Of a stretch of 60,000 nucleotides of DNA, positions 36,455-49,995 are shown in pieces (the stretch's first letter is position 1; each line of letters opens with the position of its first letter). This DNA comes from Nematostella vectensis (lineage: Eukaryota > Cnidaria > Anthozoa > Actiniaria > Edwardsiidae): contig NC_064047.1 in NCBI RefSeq assembly GCF_932526225.1, positions 10,710,494-10,770,493 of the forward strand, given 5' to 3'. A program made the position numbers and the translations under genes. The notes under the pieces were generated by a model. The model made no database searches, was not told the origin of the DNA, and saw only the letters and a list, made by a program, of their open reading frames with translations.

Positions 36455-39247
36455 ATGGCGGCCAGTCACGTCTCCCTGAGCTCTGTCATCATTTTTTTTA
36501 GCTATACGATCCTTGCTACTTTTTGCTCAGCCATTGCTAATCGCAATGGCAAAGAGACGTCATTCTATTTATGGAGATTTTGCAAAGTAGGTTTCTCTAA
36601 TAGGCCTGATTTCGGGAATCAACATCATTCCCTGTTTCGTCTAAGACGAGACTTCACCAGATCAAACTGCTACTTCGTTGGGCTTCTGCTTCTCTGCGGA
36701 GATGTTGCATCCCATCCTGGCCCACGGGCGTTCTCTAGAGGAAAAAGTAATTGCTGTACCACCGTGAAATGCTTGTATATGAACTCTAGGAGCGTCGCTA
36801 AAAAACGGAGCGAACTCCAAGCACTTCCCATTGGCAAGGACTTAATATTCCGTGTGGAGTCTTGGCTGAATCCAAATTATCTGCACTGCGAATTACTCCC
36901 TAGTTCCGCGGACTACTTCATCCACAGAAGTGACAGACAGTCCCGTAGATTAGGAGGAGGAGTGTTCCTGGCGGTCAAAAACAGTATCGTGAGCCTCCGT
37001 CGATGTGATTTTGAAACCGACGCTGAACTTTTAGCATGCGAGCTCTGTCCCAACTCACGATGCAAGATTCTGGCTATCATTTATTACCGACCGCAGGACA
37101 CTGACCTAGAGTATCTAAAACAACTCAAGAAAACTCTGCGCCTAGCTTCTAAAGCGAAATTTGCATAATAGATAAAGAGATAAAAAGTGTCTGAGTTTCG
37201 AGAGGATACCGTTATTTCTAGAGATTCGTGTAAATACGTAGGAGATATGGTGCTTGAAGGAAACTGTCTCATCTAGTAGCACTCTTAAATATCTAATATA
37301 TTTCTTACGCTCTAGAGGTTGACTTCCGATTTTTAAATCTACCTCGTCATATTTTTTTCCTAACTTACTTAATTATCATAAAATTAGCTTTAGTTAAGTT
37401 GATGGATAGTTTATTAATCGCACCAATCCTTGACTTTTCCTAATTCTCTGTTCATGAGCTTTTCTAAGGTTTTGAGATCACTTGCAGACGCAAACACGTT
37501 TTAGTGTCGCCAGCAAAAATTCGATAAAACAAAGCATCGGTGCAGCTAGGCATATCATTAATATAGATTAGAAAGAGGATCGGTCCTTGACTCCCATAAA
37601 GCCTGTGGAACGGATCAAATCCCTGGGATTCTGCTGAAAAACACCGCTCATCAAATCGCATCATCGTTATGTCGGTTGTTTAATCTGTCGCTTTCTCTTG
37701 GATCCGTTCCCTCGCTTTGAAAGGTCGCAAATGTCACACCTGTCTTTAAAAAGGATGACCCCACCCTGGCAGAAAACTACAGGCCTATCTCCCTTCTGTG
37801 TATCCTGTCAAGAGTTCTTGAACGCTGCGTCTTCAAGCGCTGCTTCGACTTCATTACCCCCCATATTTACCAGCTTCAACACGGATTCCTTAAGGGAAAA
37901 TCCACCGTGACGCAACTTGTTGAAGTCTATCATGACATCGTAGACAGACTAGCAGGGGGGAAGGACATTGATGTCATTCACCTAGACCTTTCCAAGGCCT
38001 CATCATCTGCTTATTTCCAAGCTGCAGCAGTATGGAGTCACGGGTTCTCTGCTGAAATGGTTTGTGTCCTACCTAACGGGGGAAGGAGGCAGCGTGTTGT
38101 CCTCGATGGTGTGTCCTCCTCTTGGCTGTCAGTGACCTCAGGGGTCCCACACGGATCTATCCTTGGGCCCCTGTTGTTCCTAGTATATGCCAACGATATG
38201 CCTAACTAGTGCATCAAGGCTCAAACATCGCTCTTTATGCTGATGATTCTAAGCTCTACCGCTCTATAGACACTGCAAGTTCCTCAACCTCGTTGCAGGC
38301 TGACCTTGACTCCCTGTACAGCTGGAGTCTAGAGCACGGCATGGAGTTTAGTGCATCTAAGTGTAAAGTGGTGCACATGTCAAAGAAGCGTTCCACCAAG
38401 CGTACTCCGTACCCTTACCAACTATGCGGTCGCACCCTGGATCCAGTAGCGCAGGTGACTGACCTCGGCGTTACAATTACCAAAGATCTGTCTTGGGGTC
38501 CTCACATCGAGCCTATGTGCGCAAAAGCAAACAGGGTGCTTGGACTAGTGAAGCGGGTCTGTTCTGATATCCTCGACCCAACTACAAGACAGCTGCTGTA
38601 CTGCACCCTTGTAAGGCCCCACCTGGAATATGCTTCTTGCATTTGGTCGCCTTCGACAGGCAAGCACAAAGCTCTGATTGAGAACATCCAGCGTCGAGCA
38701 TCCAAGTTTATTTTGAACTATCCCGCCGATGTTTCATACACAGAAAACTCTTAAGCTCCTTCCATTAGAATATTGAAGAGACATAACCGATCTAGTTCTG
38801 TTATTTAAAATAAAAAATGGTGATGTGAGCATTAATTTAGCTAGCCTCCTTTTTTCCAGCCACGTCCCGTTACTCGAAATTACCATCCTAACAATTACCG
38901 CCCTTGTTTCACTCACAACCAAAATTATTACAGGAATTCGTATTTCCCTAGAACTGTCAAACTTTGGAATAGTCTTCCTTCACTATGTCTTTCAGAAATC
39001 AGCTGACAACTCACTATTTAGAGAAACTTGCTTTTTACCAACCTCCATAATCTCGTAGAGCTTAAATTTATGTAATTCAATTTTTATTTTCGTTTAAGAA
39101 TTTTTATTGTTTGTAATTTGTTGAGAAAGAATTTCAATTGGGGCTTTCGCCCTGTTTTCTTCTCCCGTCACATTGTTTTTTATTTTCTTTATTTTGTTTA
39201 TTTCCTATTGTAAACCGTTAGTATTTTTGTGTGACAAAGCCAATAAA
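36455..39247 (+). mobile_element. Composite dead LINE, copy 3
   Basis: Endonuclease frame 36455-37168 (2A-like motif 36701-36724), inverted second LINE 37165-37688, RT 37693-38754. It has the same stops and frame breaks as copy 1, so it was amplified after inactivation. Confidence 0.87.
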
Positions 39248-39953
39248 CCGAGAAGTTTTTACAGTGCATATCACTAAAGCGTGTTATAAAGAACACGTGG
39301 GACTTAGCTGAGAAGTATTTACAGTGCATATCACTAAAGCGTGTTATAAAAGCACGTGGGACTTGAGAAGTATTTACAGTGTATATCACTATAGCGTGTT
39401 AGAAGAACATGTGGGACTTAGCTGAGAAGTATTAATTTGCCTGTTTCTGGAGGCCAAAGCTTTTGCACTATATGTGATGGTAAATGAAGTGTGGCTATGC
39501 AGTGTTATTTCACATTTTCCAGAGCACATCCATAAAGCCCGCAGGGAGATGTGCCCATGCCAGGTCCACACTATACTATACTAATATCAGTCAGACAGGA
39601 CAGCATCTTATAGACCACATCCATACAGCTCAGCCCGCAGGGAGATGTGCCCATGCCAGGTCAACACTATACTATACTAATATCAGTCAGACAGGACAGC
39701 ATCTTATAGACCACATCCATACAGCTCAGCTCGCAGGGAGATGTGGTTATGCCAGGTCCACACTATACTATACAAATATCCGTCAGACAGGACAGCATCT
39801 TGTTATATACCACATCCATACAGCTCAGCTCGCAGGAAGATGTGCCTATGCCAGGTCCACACTATACTATACAAATATCAGTCAGACAGGACAACATCTT
39901 ATAGACCACATCCATACAGCTCAGCTCGCAGGGAGATGTGCCCATTCCAGGTC
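39248..39953. repeat. 60-bp and 97-bp minisatellites, 3' of gene 5
   Basis: 60-bp monomers to about 39438 and 97-bp monomers 39524-39953, ending in exon 6 of gene 5. Confidence 0.87.
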
Positions 39954-41031
39954 CGAGCGATGATGCGGACGTAGCGTACTTTTGGGTGGTAGCGTAGCTG
40001 ATGAGAGACCACGGTGGTCTGTTTATAGTTGCCAAGGAATACCTGAAACGTGATACACAATCCAGTACTGTATAACTCTGGAAACTCAAACCCACATGGG
40101 AGAGGATGAAAAGGTCAAATAAGCGCGAGGCATTTTGGTTACACTCTTTTATAATAATGTCTAATTTTCAGTTGAGGCCGGGCCGTTCTTTCTTTTGGAG
40201 CATTATAATACTGAATATGTTCTTAACGATGGTCTTACATTTTAGTGTATATAAGAACATAATACCGAATGAATTATCAGGAAAAAAATAACACTATAAA
40301 TCCAATCACATACTTTCACGAATCTCGCAATTTGATTGGCTGCCGTACTCGCTATCTATTGAGCCATAGATAGAGCGAACAAGCCGGTGTTTTCGCTCAA
40401 AACAGATCATTTATTACTGAGAATTATTAAAATATAGAGGTAGGTAGAATATAAGGTAGAATGTGATTGGATTTATACTAAAACAATTAGACTACTCGTA
40501 GTCTTATAGCAATAAATAGGTTGTTACTATAAGCACAACTTGATTCTGCGTTTTAGAATGCATCAGGACTAAAAAAATCTGCTATCTGAGCCTCGGCATG
40601 TTCTTAGCATGTTCTTAAAATTTGGCGAAATATCAGGCTGGACGTTCTTATAAAATGGTTCTTATAAAAAAAAAGAGTGTAATCGAGTAAAAATCAACTC
40701 TAAAACAGTTGTTAATCAGAGTAGGCGGAGAGTAACTGCCCAACCGCACACAAAATGGCGGTTGGATGGCTGGTTTCTAATAAAAAAGCTGTCCGTCGTC
40801 TGCAAACGTCTTTAAGTAGAACAAATGCACCGACCACTAACTTTTGCGTGCCCCTGTTTAGCGTAGTAAGGAGTCCAAGCTTGACCATCCCTACTGTGGC
40901 TCAACTCGTACGATGTGACCCACTGGGGGTAATCTCCCCTGCCTTGTGTCGCAACCTAGCGTTAATCATAATCATAATCGATCATCAGCATCATTACTAT
41001 CATTTTCGTCATCATTCATTGTCATCATTAC

Positions 41032-41064
<33 letters not shown>

Positions 41065-44000
41065 TATCATCGTCGTCGTCGTCGTCGTCATCACCATCAT
41101 CCAATCAGCACAGTAATCATGAAACCATTACCACTATCATTTTTCACTATCATCATCTATTTTCTTCAACATTTTCTGAACGCTTTAACTTATCATTATC
41201 ATCATCAACATTATCATGGTTATTATCATAATACAATCAGCACAGTAATCATGAAATCATTACCACTATCACTCATCACTATCATCATCTGTTTTCATCA
41301 ACGTTTTCTGAACGCTTTAACTCAGCTTTTGAAAAAGCAAAACTACCCCCTTACTAATATTTATTATTTAGAGCCTTATGTGTGGCGCCTTTTTGACATC
41401 ATGTTACCCACCTTGGTTAGCAGCACCTCTCTTCCGATATCCACCTGCAGGTACTCGCCGACTGCATTTCTTCCTGCGCTCCAGGCCTCTGGCCACCAGG
41501 TGTTTGTAAAGTTGAGCCGTCCTCTCTCGGGGCCATACATCCTACCATAATAGGACGAAGAGGTCATCGCGGAGTCAGGAATCTCTCCAGACTGAAGGCC
41601 GAGGGGCTTTCCTGGGCTGCAGCCTGAAAACCAAACAAAAGGTTATATTTAGTAGAAAAATTCCACATAATCGTTCATTGATATTATTTAGGTAAAACAG
41701 TGAAAAAAAAAACAGGCTTCCAGCTTAAAAAACAGATCTGAAATTGTATTTGTTAATATTTTGAAGATCAAGCATGAGGCCGCAGTAACAAAGCATGTCT
41801 ATGTCTATTTCTACAAGGCCAGCACCACCCCCCTTGTTCGACAAAAGTGTTCGCTTTATAAATACTACTACTATCTTTCCTCTCTCTCCCTCTTTTGTCT
41901 GTGATACCTATGACTGCCCCCCCGGTCCCTCAAAAAATCCTTGATACGCGCCTGTTCGTAACGTAACATTTAGAAACTAAGTAAGTAACATGCTCAAGTT
42001 TTTATTAAGTTATGCTACTTATCGGAAAAGCGTTGCTACTTGATTTTGCACCATGGCTTTCATTTTCCTATTTCTGTTGTTATTTTCTGTGCGTGCGGAA
42101 TGCCAAAGAGATCAATACCAGGACCCCTGTTAATCTACCTTCCAAGCAGACGTACTCCTCCACGTTCTTTTCCATCAATGGGTAACATTCACGATCGTCA
42201 GGGCATGGACTGAACTCGCAAGGATTCTAAGTTTACAAAAGGAAAAATATCAGGCGCGTACAACACGTAGGGGGGGCGCAATGTGCCCCCCCCCCTTGGC
42301 GGCCAAAAGTGGGTCTCGTGTCTGACTTTTGTCACGAATTGTTTGGTGCTGTAATAAAATCTATATCACTGTGGTTTACTTGCTGATTGTTTAGTGTCTT
42401 GAAACAATTTTAGTGCTTGCAAATAAGTAGAGCTTCAAGGATTTTGAATGATAAGGCGATTTAGCTGCTGGAAAACATCGCAAGCACATAAAAAATTCGC
42501 AGAACATTGAAAACGGCAGTAAAAAAGCAAACAAGCACATAAAAAAGCAAGCGATGATAAAAGCGAGCAACTCTTGAGTAGCAGCCAAACAAACATACAT
42601 TGTTACCATGGTTACCTTAAAAGGACAATAGCTTAATCCCGGCCTGGGCACTAAGCCGGTTGCGTTCATCGCGTGATCAGTAAAGCTGAGTTCACACGTT
42701 CTTTTACCATTTGCGTCTTGTTCGCCGATGTTGTAGGAGAGACAGCTAAAATCATTGTAACATTGGATTTCGCATGTCTGGTCCGCACCTATAACTATGG
42801 CTCGCAGGATGTTTTCGTCCGTCATGGATTTATTTTCAATGCACTTCAAGATCTCCAAATTTCGGCAGGTACTGAGAACTGAAAATAGATCAGGAACATG
42901 GAATGTGCTTGTCTTCTTTATTCCTTTTGTTTAACGTTATAGGGGTCATAGAAACACCGCCCCCAGCACCATCCTAGACCGACAAAATATATGGGTAATT
43001 TACTAATTAAAGAAAATACTAGACTTGATCCATATTATATCTTCGCAACCAAGAATCAACTGCATGGTGGGACTGTTTGTCCAACCAAGAAATAGCAAAG
43101 TTCAAATTGTATGATTGTGTTAACTGACATTTTATCGTTCTTTTGTTCGTGTAGTATAAAGTAGTAAAGTTAAGTAACTGAAATTTGTGCATCAAATTCC
43201 CTTTTATTAAACGTGAAGAGATTATAATTCAAAATAATAATAATTCAGAATCTTCTTAATTCAGAATATCAGCCACCCGGAGTGCCCCCCCCCCCCCCTC
43301 GCCTTAAAGAAGACAAACAGTATCTGTTTGTAGAATAAACTTAAAGAGGTATATTTGCCCCATTGAAATCTCCACCAAACGACCTTCGACAGCAGCCCTT
43401 CAGAGTTTACAATTCAATCCGTGGGGAGTCTGGAGCAAAACGTCAGGGGTAAGTCTATTTTTGTCTGACTTAGGGAGATATTTACAAAAGGCGTTAAATT
43501 TGATTGATCGATTGATTCAATACCAAGCACGACTTACTTATTCTCTGCCTCTGGTTTCTATAAATAATTGATGGACAACATTTGACAGTTTAGCATTTTT
43601 CATTATCTTTCTAAAAACCTGTAAACTTGCGAAACTCAGTGCTTGTGATCCAGATTCTAAATTAAAAAAAATACATAAAGTTCATCAAGGTTGATAATTG
43701 GCTTTCACTTCCACTCACTAAAATCAACAGAAAATCAATAAAATGTCCAAGATTCTTTTTTTAAAACCTGGAAACACCAGAAATACAGTGTCGGAGATTC
43801 GATATCCAAAAAAAATTAAATTTATCTGGGCTGGAAAAGTACATGGTCAGCTTATCTTCGCAAACGGTATTTTCTAAAAAAAACTTAAGAGTTTAGTGCT
43901 TATGGTCCTAATTCTAAATTGAAAAACTCATAACTTTTATAAGTTTAACACGGATATTGACATCGACTCACTCACGCAACTCAACAAAAAAATGACAAAA

Positions 44001-44145
44001 AATTATTGGCGTCTAGGAAATTTTTTAAGGCTTTTGAGTCAATAACACCTTTAGTTTACTGGACGCCACCATTCATTGCTAAGTTGCACTTGTTTAACTT
44101 ACCAAGATCGACTTGATAAAACCCGAAAATAAAGACCAGAGCCAT
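39899..44145 (-). CDS. Gene 5: secreted PAN / EGF-like / F5/8C protein, 287 aa
   Basis: Exons: 44103-44145, 42616-42878, 42139-42226, 41412-41623, 40842-40955, 39899-40042. Every exon is offset from gene 4 by exactly 8931 bp, so there are no net indels between these two genes. Same predicted protein as genes 3, 4 and 6. The upstream microsatellite carries the ATG interruption of units 3 and 6 while the rest of the unit resembles unit 4, so the unit is a mosaic. Confidence 0.86.
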
Positions 44146-44681
44146 CTGAAAAGTTTTACATAGCCCTTCTAGTTGCTCCATTATTCACAGGACTCCCACA
44201 AGCCTTCTCTTAACAAAAACAACCGCATCTTATTAACTTTGCTTGGATAAGTCCTCGCGAAGTAAAGCTACGAATTATCCAGTAGTTACATCACTAAGGT
44301 ATTATTGTCTTGTTTTTGATGCTTCAATCAGAATCAGTGATTATGGAATAGCCCAATTTCTAGTTCCACTATGACCGCTGGACTTACAGACTAAGGATGC
44401 ATAAATACAGTGTAAGCCTCGACTTGAGGCAAATTTCGTGCGCATACCAGCTCTGGAACTTGGAATAAAACAAAGCAAAAACCTGTGAATACTTCATGAT
44501 CCTGCTGGTATTTGCAATCGATTCAATTGAAACCGAGGCTGGCACTGTATTTATGCGTCCTCTGTGCCTATGGCCAGCAGGCACAACGGAACTCGAGACT
44601 GGACTATTACCGGGAAAGAATGGCATTAAGACCTGCGTTTTGAAACAACAGAATCAAAATCAAGATCTTCCAATTGTATTT

Positions 44682-45034
<353 letters not shown>

Positions 45035-45385
45035 CTTAACTATGAAAGATAATCTCTCGGGCGCAAATGCTTTTGATTGGTCGCTCGAGCGGTATGACCA
45101 GGAGATACCAGAATACTCAGCCTAGCTCCAGGTCTTCGAACCGGATTTTCTAAGGAGATGAACTTTTACAAAGCGTGGGGTCTGTGACGATGTGTTCCTG
45201 TGACGTCATGCTCTACCGACTACAGAAATCCCGACAAGAAGCCAGGGTAAGAACACGTGAGACTTGATTACCACAGGAATCCCATTCAGAACCGGGGTAA
45301 GAACACGTGGGACTTAGCTGAGAAGAATTCACAGTGCATATCACTAAAGCGTGTTATAAGAACACGTGAGACTTAGTTGACCATC

Positions 45386-48178
45386 ATGGCGGCCAGTCAC
45401 GTCTCCCTGAGCTCTGTCATCATTTTTTTTAGCTATACGATCCTTGCTACTTTTTGCTCAGCCATTGCTAATCGCAATGGCAAAGAGACGTCATTCTATT
45501 TATGGAGATTTTGCAAAGTAGGTTTCTCTAATAGGCCTGATTTCGGGAATCAACATCATTCCCTGTTTCGTCTAAGACGAGACTTCACCAGATCAAACTG
45601 CTACTTCGTTGGGCTTCTGCTTCTCTGCGGAGATGTTGCATCCCATCCTGGCCCACGGGCGTTCTCTAGAGGAAAAAGTAATTGCTGTACCACCGTGAAA
45701 TGCTTGTATATGAACTCTAGGAGCGTCGCTAAAAAACGGAGCGAACTCCAAGCACTTCCCATTGGCAAGGACTTAATATTCCGTGTGGAGTCTTGGCTGA
45801 ATCCAAATTATCTGCACTGCGAATTACTCCCTAGTTCCGCGGACTACTTCATCCACAGAAGTGACAGACAGTCCCGTAGATTAGGAGGAGGAGTGTTCCT
45901 GGCGGTCAAAAACAGTATCGTGAGCCTCCGTCGATGTGATTTTGAAACCGACGCTGAACTTTTAGCATGCGAGCTCTGTCCCAACTCACGATGCAAGATT
46001 CTGGCTATCATTTATTACCGACCGCAGGACACTGACCTAGAGTATCTAAAACAACTCAAGAAAACTCTGCGCCTAGCTTCTAAAGCGAAATTTGCATAAT
46101 AGATAAAGAGATAAAAAGTGTCTGAGTTTCGAGAGGATACCGTTATTTCTAGAGATTCGTGTAAATACGTAGGAGATATGGTGCTTGAAGGAAACTGTCT
46201 CATCTAGTAGCACTCTTAAATATCTAATATATTTCTTACGCTCTAGAGGTTGACTTCCGATTTTTAAATCTACCTCGTCATATTTTTTTCCTAACTTACT
46301 TAATTATCATAAAATTAGCTTTAGTTAAGTTGATGGATAGTTTATTAATCGCACCAATCCTTGACTTTTCCTAATTCTCTGTTCATGAGCTTTTCTAAGG
46401 TTTTGAGATCACTTGCAGACGCAAACACGTTTTAGTGTCGCCAGCAAAAATTCGATAAAACAAAGCATCGGTGCAGCTAGGCATATCATTAATATAGATT
46501 AGAAAGAGGATCGGTCCTTGACTCCCATAAAGCCTGTGGAACGGATCAAATCCCTGGGATTCTGCTGAAAAACACCGCTCATCAAATCGCATCATCGTTA
46601 TGTCGGTTGTTTAATCTGTCGCTTTCTCTTGGATCCGTTCCCTCGCTTTGAAAGGTCGCAAATGTCACACCTGTCTTTAAAAAGGATGACCCCACCCTGG
46701 CAGAAAACTACAGGCCTATCTCCCTTCTGTGTATCCTGTCAAGAGTTCTTGAACGCTGCGTCTTCAAGCGCTGCTTCGACTTCATTACCCCCCATATTTA
46801 CCAGCTTCAACACGGATTCCTTAAGGGAAAATCCACCGTGACGCAACTTGTTGAAGTCTATCATGACATCGTAGACAGACTAGCAGGGGGGAAGGACATT
46901 GATGTCATTCACCTAGACCTTTCCAAGGCCTCATCATCTGCTTATTTCCAAGCTGCAGCAGTATGGAGTCACGGGTTCTCTGCTGAAATGGTTTGTGTCC
47001 TACCTAACGGGGGAAGGAGGCAGCGTGTTGTCCTCGATGGTGTGTCCTCCTCTTGGCTGTCAGTGACCTCAGGGGTCCCACACGGATCTATCCTTGGGCC
47101 CCTGTTGTTCCTAGTATATGCCAACGATATGCCTAACTAGTGCATCAAGGCTCAAACATCGCTCTTTATGCTGATGATTCTAAGCTCTACCGCTCTATAG
47201 ACACTGCAAGTTCCTCAACCTCGTTGCAGGCTGACCTTGACTCCCTGTACAGCTGGAGTCTAGAGCACGGCATGGAGTTTAGTGCATCTAAGTGTAAAGT
47301 GGTGCACATGTCAAAGAAGCGTTCCACCAAGCGTACTCCGTACCCTTACCAACTATGCGGTCGCACCCTGGATCCAGTAGCGCAGGTGACTGACCTCGGC
47401 GTTACAATTACCAAAGATCTGTCTTGGGGTCCTCACATCGAGCCTATGTGCGCAAAAGCAAACAGGGTGCTTGGACTAGTGAAGCGGGTCTGTTCTGATA
47501 TCCTCGACCCAACTACAAGACAGCTGCTGTACTGCACCCTTGTAAGGCCCCACCTGGAATATGCTTCTTGCATTTGGTCGCCTTCGACAGGCAAGCACAA
47601 AGCTCTGATTGAGAACATCCAGCGTCGAGCATCCAAGTTTATTTTGAACTATCCCGCCGATGTTTCATACACAGAAAACTCTTAAGCTCCTTCCATTAGA
47701 ATATTGAAGAGACATAACCGATCTAGTTCTGTTATTTAAAATAAAAAATGGTGATGTGAGCATTAATTTAGCTAGCCTCCTTTTTTCCAGCCACGTCCCG
47801 TTACTCGAAATTACCATCCTAACAATTACCGCCCTTGTTTCACTCACAACCAAAATTATTACAGGAATTCGTATTTCCCTAGAACTGTCAAACTTTGGAA
47901 TAGTCTTCCTTCACTATGTCTTTCAGAAATCAGCTGACAACTCACTATTTAGAGAAACTTGCTTTTTACCAACCTCCATAATCTCGTAGAGCTTAAATTT
48001 ATGTAATTCAATTTTTATTTTCGTTTAAGAATTTTTATTGTTTGTAATTTGTTGAGAAAGAATTTCAATTGGGGCTTTCGCCCTGTTTTCTTCTCCCGTC
48101 ACATTGTTTTTTATTTTCTTTATTTTGTTTATTTCCTATTGTAAACCGTTAGTATTTTTGTGTGACAAAGCCAATAAA
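45386..48178 (+). mobile_element. Composite dead LINE, copy 4
   Basis: Endonuclease frame 45386-46099 (2A-like motif 45632-45655), inverted second LINE 46096-46619, RT 46624-47685, 3' end at AATAAA. Same lesions as the other copies. Confidence 0.87.
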
Positions 48179-48884
48179 CCGAGAAGTTTTTACAGTGCAT
48201 ATCACTAAAGCGTGTTATAAAGAACACGTGGGACTTAGCTGAGAAGTATTTACAGTGCATATCACTAAAGCGTGTTATAAAAGCACGTGGGACTTGAGAA
48301 GTATTTACAGTGTATATCACTATAGCGTGTTAGAAGAACATGTGGGACTTAGCTGAGAAGTATTAATTTGCCTGTTTCTGGAGGCCAAAGCTTTTGCACT
48401 ATATGTGATGGTAAATGAAGTGTGGCTATGCAGTGTTATTTCACATTTTCCAGAGCACATCCATAAAGCCCGCAGGGAGATGTGCCCATGCCAGGTCCAC
48501 ACTATACTATACTAATATCAGTCAGACAGGACAGCATCTTATAGACCACATCCATACAGCTCAGCCCGCAGGGAGATGTGCCCATGCCAGGTCAACACTA
48601 TACTATACTAATATCAGTCAGACAGGACAGCATCTTATAGACCACATCCATACAGCTCAGCTCGCAGGGAGATGTGGTTATGCCAGGTCCACACTATACT
48701 ATACAAATATCCGTCAGACAGGACAGCATCTTGTTATATACCACATCCATACAGCTCAGCTCGCAGGAAGATGTGCCTATGCCAGGTCCACACTATACTA
48801 TACAAATATCAGTCAGACAGGACAACATCTTATAGACCACATCCATACAGCTCAGCTCGCAGGGAGATGTGCCCATTCCAGGTC
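48179..48884. repeat. 60-bp and 97-bp minisatellites, 3' of gene 6
   Basis: 60-bp monomers to about 48369 and 97-bp monomers 48455-48884, ending in exon 6 of gene 6. Confidence 0.87.
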
Positions 48885-49962
48885 CGAGCGATGATGCGGA
48901 CGTAGCGTACTTTTGGGTGGTAGCGTAGCTGATGAGAGACCACGGTGGTCTGTTTATAGTTGCCAAGGAATACCTGAAACGTGATACACAATCCAGTACT
49001 GTATAACTCTGGAAACTCAAACCCACATGGGAGAGGATGAAAAGGTCAAATAAGCGCGAGGCATTTTGGTTACACTCTTTTATAATAATGTCTAATTTTC
49101 AGTTGAGGCCGGGCCGTTCTTTCTTTTGGAGCATTATAATACTGAATATGTTCTTAACGATGGTCTTACATTTTAGTGTATATAAGAACATAATACCGAA
49201 TGAATTATCAGGAAAAAAATAACACTATAAATCCAATCACATACTTTCACGAATCTCGCAATTTGATTGGCTGCCGTACTCGCTATCTATTGAGCCATAG
49301 ATAGAGCGAACAAGCCGGTGTTTTCGCTCAAAACAGATCATTTATTACTGAGAATTATTAAAATATAGAGGTAGGTAGAATATAAGGTAGAATGTGATTG
49401 GATTTATACTAAAACAATTAGACTACTCGTAGTCTTATAGCAATAAATAGGTTGTTACTATAAGCACAACTTGATTCTGCGTTTTAGAATGCATCAGGAC
49501 TAAAAAAATCTGCTATCTGAGCCTCGGCATGTTCTTAGCATGTTCTTAAAATTTGGCGAAATATCAGGCTGGACGTTCTTATAAAATGGTTCTTATAAAA
49601 AAAAAGAGTGTAATCGAGTAAAAATCAACTCTAAAACAGTTGTTAATCAGAGTAGGCGGAGAGTAACTGCCCAACCGCACACAAAATGGCGGTTGGATGG
49701 CTGGTTTCTAATAAAAAAGCTGTCCGTCGTCTGCAAACGTCTTTAAGTAGAACAAATGCACCGACCACTAACTTTTGCGTGCCCCTGTTTAGCGTAGTAA
49801 GGAGTCCAAGCTTGACCATCCCTACTGTGGCTCAACTCGTACGATGTGACCCACTGGGGGTAATCTCCCCTGCCTTGTGTCGCAACCTAGCGTTAATCAT
49901 AATCATAATCGATCATCAGCATCATTACTATCATTTTCGTCATCATTCATTGTCATCATTAC

Positions 49963-49995
<33 letters not shown>
